DNA of 64,000 nt from positions 58,025,049 to 58,089,048 of the forward strand of contig NC_092560.1 of the NCBI RefSeq assembly GCF_037038585.1, in the 5' to 3' direction. Below the pieces are notes generated by a model, which had not been told where the DNA came from, did no database searches, and worked only from the letters and a program-made list of their open reading frames with translations. Of the stretch, positions 61,534 to 64,000 are shown piece by piece (position 1 is the stretch's first letter; the number at the start of each line of letters is the position of its first letter). The translations under genes and the position numbers were made by a program. The DNA is from Patagioenas fasciata (Eukaryota > Chordata > Aves > Columbiformes > Columbidae).

Positions 61534-63802
61534 TAACTGCTGGCAGAGAAGTGGAGCAGACAGTTTTGGGGGGCCAAGGTGAAGGATAGCATTTTAAAGT
61601 GTAGTGGAAAATTCACTAGAGCTTCTCTGCATGCACCTGATTCAAAACATCTCTGACTCAAAGTGGTTTTTAAGGGAAAACTATTTTCCTGCAACAGGGT
61701 TAGAGCTCTGAGGGGAGGTTCCTGTAAGAAAGGATCTTCTGTTTGGCTTCTGCTGCACTGTTGGAAATGTTTAAATACAATGACCTGCCTTGCAAAACAC
61801 CGAGGTTCCTCTTAGCTGATTTTTCGTTCACTTGCAGGCTGATTTGCAAGCCCAGCTACATCGGCTGCTACCTGGGAGAAGAACAGGACAACATGCTGGG
61901 AGAAGGAGCTAATATCCTGCAATTAACAAGATTTACTTTACATGTCATGTCTGTAATATGCTCACAAACATTCCTCTTAGAAAATACTTCTGTTTTCCCT
62001 GACATGTTCTGAGCTACATGGCACAGCGATCGAGCCACCTGCTCCCTGTGAAGAGAAAGCCCTGCTCTGACCACCTTCCCTATACCATACCTACTCTGCA
62101 TCTAGAAAGAACCCATAAAACTAGGGTAGGCAGACCCAAGAGCAGGGCTGATCTGAAGCTGACTGTGTAGGAAGACCAGTAACAGTGAAAATGTAGACAT
62201 GACTGTGTCTGCCCATGCAGGAGAGATTACAGAGCTGAACAGGATGATTTGGCTAAACAGCTGGTAAAGGGGCTGTCAAAACAGAGAACAGTTAGAATGG
62301 GCCACCTCTGCCCCTATCCAGGTCTGTGAGTAAAACTGGAGACAGAAGGAACTGGAAATAGGACTGGGATGTCTGAAGTAAAGCTAGGCATTTATTATTT
62401 GTTTCCAGACTATGGGCAAAGCTGTGGTTGCAATTTTTTGTTCCGTTCTTTCTCTTGTATAAAAACACAGGGACCATTGCCAATTTTCTCCTGATCATTT
62501 TCCTGTTTCCTTAAATAAAAATCTCTGTTTCCATGTTCCCAAGGAGTCTGAGGACATATGAGCACAGGAGGGCTGAAGCACAGCTAGAAGTAGGAACATG
62601 CCTTTCGGCTGAAAGATCTAGCCACAGTTAATTTTAGAAAGAAAAACCTAAAAAATAAAGAGTTATGGCAACATGGGAGAAAACATTCTTTCATGGTTTG
62701 TCTTTATCTAACTTGGATGATACTGTGAACAGCTAATAACAAGCCATTGCTGGAAGGTGTAAACAAAATGCAAAGTCTCTCTTCATCCATGTGAAAGGTC
62801 CCTGCTCATTCAAGGACCAGTTCTTGCAGCCTTTGCTCAACTGAGAGTTGTTTAGTCACAACATGGTTTGCAAGGACTAAAGCATTAAGTACACAATGAC
62901 AATGATGAATATTTATGTGCTCAAAGAAAGAAAATTGAGGTGCCTTGTATTTTCAACACAAGCTGAATGTAATATTTTTTTGAAATTAGAAAATGTAAGA
63001 GAAACATGGCATTTCCAGGCAGGGAGGACAATGCAAGCTCCCATCCTAGCCACTCTCAGGTTGGAGCTGGAGCTCTGCTTGTGCTTCAACGCACTCCCCA
63101 TGCTCCCACAACAATAACACCCCACTGTTATTTTTAGTGTCAACTGTAATACAAAGCAATTCAAGGCATTTGCAGTGTATTTTGTGAAGACAGTATTTCT
63201 CTTTTGCTTGTGTAGTTCCCAGGCTGCAGTGCCATTCTGTTCACCAATCTTAAACAAACACTGCCTTTGAGATTTCCTAAATAGTTCAAAGTGGTGTCTA
63301 GGGAAACATTAGAAACACATATGGAAAGCCTGAATACATTTCAGATGAAACCACTTCGAATGTCCATTTTTGTGCAAGTTCTGGGCTGGAAGATAGTATA
63401 AAGCAAGAGTTTTTAAGATAAACTTGTCAGGAATGATGTTACAATAGCAAAATTTTCTAAATATTTATTCCTGATAAGCTTTTCACAAGCCCTCCTCTTT
63501 GGCTCATCATTTCATTCAATTTTTAGTACAAAAAATGTTCAAGGAGGAAGAACTAGTGGTCACAAACTTTTCAGTCCTGACTGGAATGTTTCTTATATGT
63601 TGCTTCCATGCTTATCTATAGTAGGGAGCACATACAGACACATTCACTGCAGGAGCCAATGTACAGCAGGTACTACTCCAAAAGTTAGTGTTTGACAGCA
63701 GAGGCCACAGTTACTATAGTTATTTTCAATTCTAAGTACAGGTAGAGACTGCAGTAACTGAGATATGTTCGTTTGCAGAACACTGACTAATACCATCTCA
63801 TT
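61534..63802. other. Non-coding unique DNA
   Basis: No gene, RNA or repeat family recognised. Short frames only. Confidence 0.5.
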
Positions 63803-63866
63803 AATCACAGAATCACAGATGTTAGGGATTGGAAGGGACCTCAAAAGATCATATGTGAAGCCAACT
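63803..63866 (-). mobile_element. CR1 LINE 3' end fragment
   Basis: AATCACAGAATCACAGATGT, then TAGGGATTGGAAGGGACCTC and AAAAGATCAT, match the reverse complement of a CR1 3' end (octamer repeats, then the ...GATGATCTTTTGAGGTCCCTTCC... segment). Only about 64 bp is recognisable before the similarity is lost. The octamer variant with CACAG differs from the CATAG form at 1308, so it belongs to another CR1 subfamily. Confidence 0.85.
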
Positions 63867-64000
63867 CATATTTCCAAAAGCAGCAGCAAAATACACTAAC
63901 ATGAAAAGACAATATGTGGGACAAAATCTCCTGATTTCTGCTTCTCTTTCTTTCCTTTGCGAAGTCTTGGCACATTTTATGGATGCCACCATCCATCCCT
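63867..64000. other. Non-coding DNA to window edge
   Basis: Short unique stretch with no feature recognised. The CR1 may extend slightly into it. Confidence 0.4.

Noticed and set aside
1-64000. tRNA, rRNA, snRNA, CRISPR or retroviral LTR features
   Set aside because: No B-box-type GGTTCRANNCC in a tRNA setting, no repeat-spacer array, no paired LTR with TG/CA ends and primer site were seen. MicroRNA hairpins cannot be excluded without folding and small-RNA data.

Overview
The window looks like non-coding nuclear DNA from a bird. The main evidence is a set of CR1 non-LTR retrotransposon relics, the dominant interspersed repeat of avian genomes. They include typical CR1 3' ends with the CATAGAATCA-type terminal octamer repeat, read here mostly as reverse complement. 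A crocodilian or turtle source is less likely but cannot be excluded from sequence alone. The DNA is AT-rich with few CpGs. It has long A and T runs and short microsatellites, and shows no bacterial or organellar organisation.

I find no protein-coding gene, tRNA, rRNA, CRISPR array or DNA transposon that I can support. The open frames are short and scattered over all frames, and many do not begin with ATG. None resembles a known protein except the decayed CR1 reverse-transcriptase tail at 1308-2058. The window is therefore best read as part of a gene desert or a very large intron.

Layout. 1-2058: unique DNA, a 22-bp minisatellite (1171-1250), then the best preserved CR1 relic (1308-2058, minus strand). 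2059-20504: unique DNA with simple repeats, a canonical G-quadruplex motif (8825-8854), and two stretches that look like conserved regulatory DNA (about 12660-12960 and 18800-20290). 20505-21362: an older CR1 copy, minus strand. 21363-35784: unique DNA with a fossil retroposon tail (24461-24545), a regulatory-looking AT-rich stretch (26240-26880), an AT-rich island (28361-28480) and a very old CR1 piece (30434-30750). 35785-35955: a short CR1 3' end. 35956-51974: unique DNA with an ATGCAT cluster (44991-45038), a small CpG-dense patch (48026-48157) and a 2.2-kb TAAT-rich, frame-poor interval (core 48550-49840). 51975-52200: another very old CR1 piece. 52201-64000: unique DNA with AT microsatellites, a CR1 3' end on the plus strand (61477-61533) and one on the minus strand (63803-63866).

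No set of genes works together here. Any function would be regulatory or structural: distal enhancers, lncRNA exons or chromatin features. The candidates listed come from reading the sequence and have not been tested by alignment. I did not find convincing evidence of a previously undescribed biological system.
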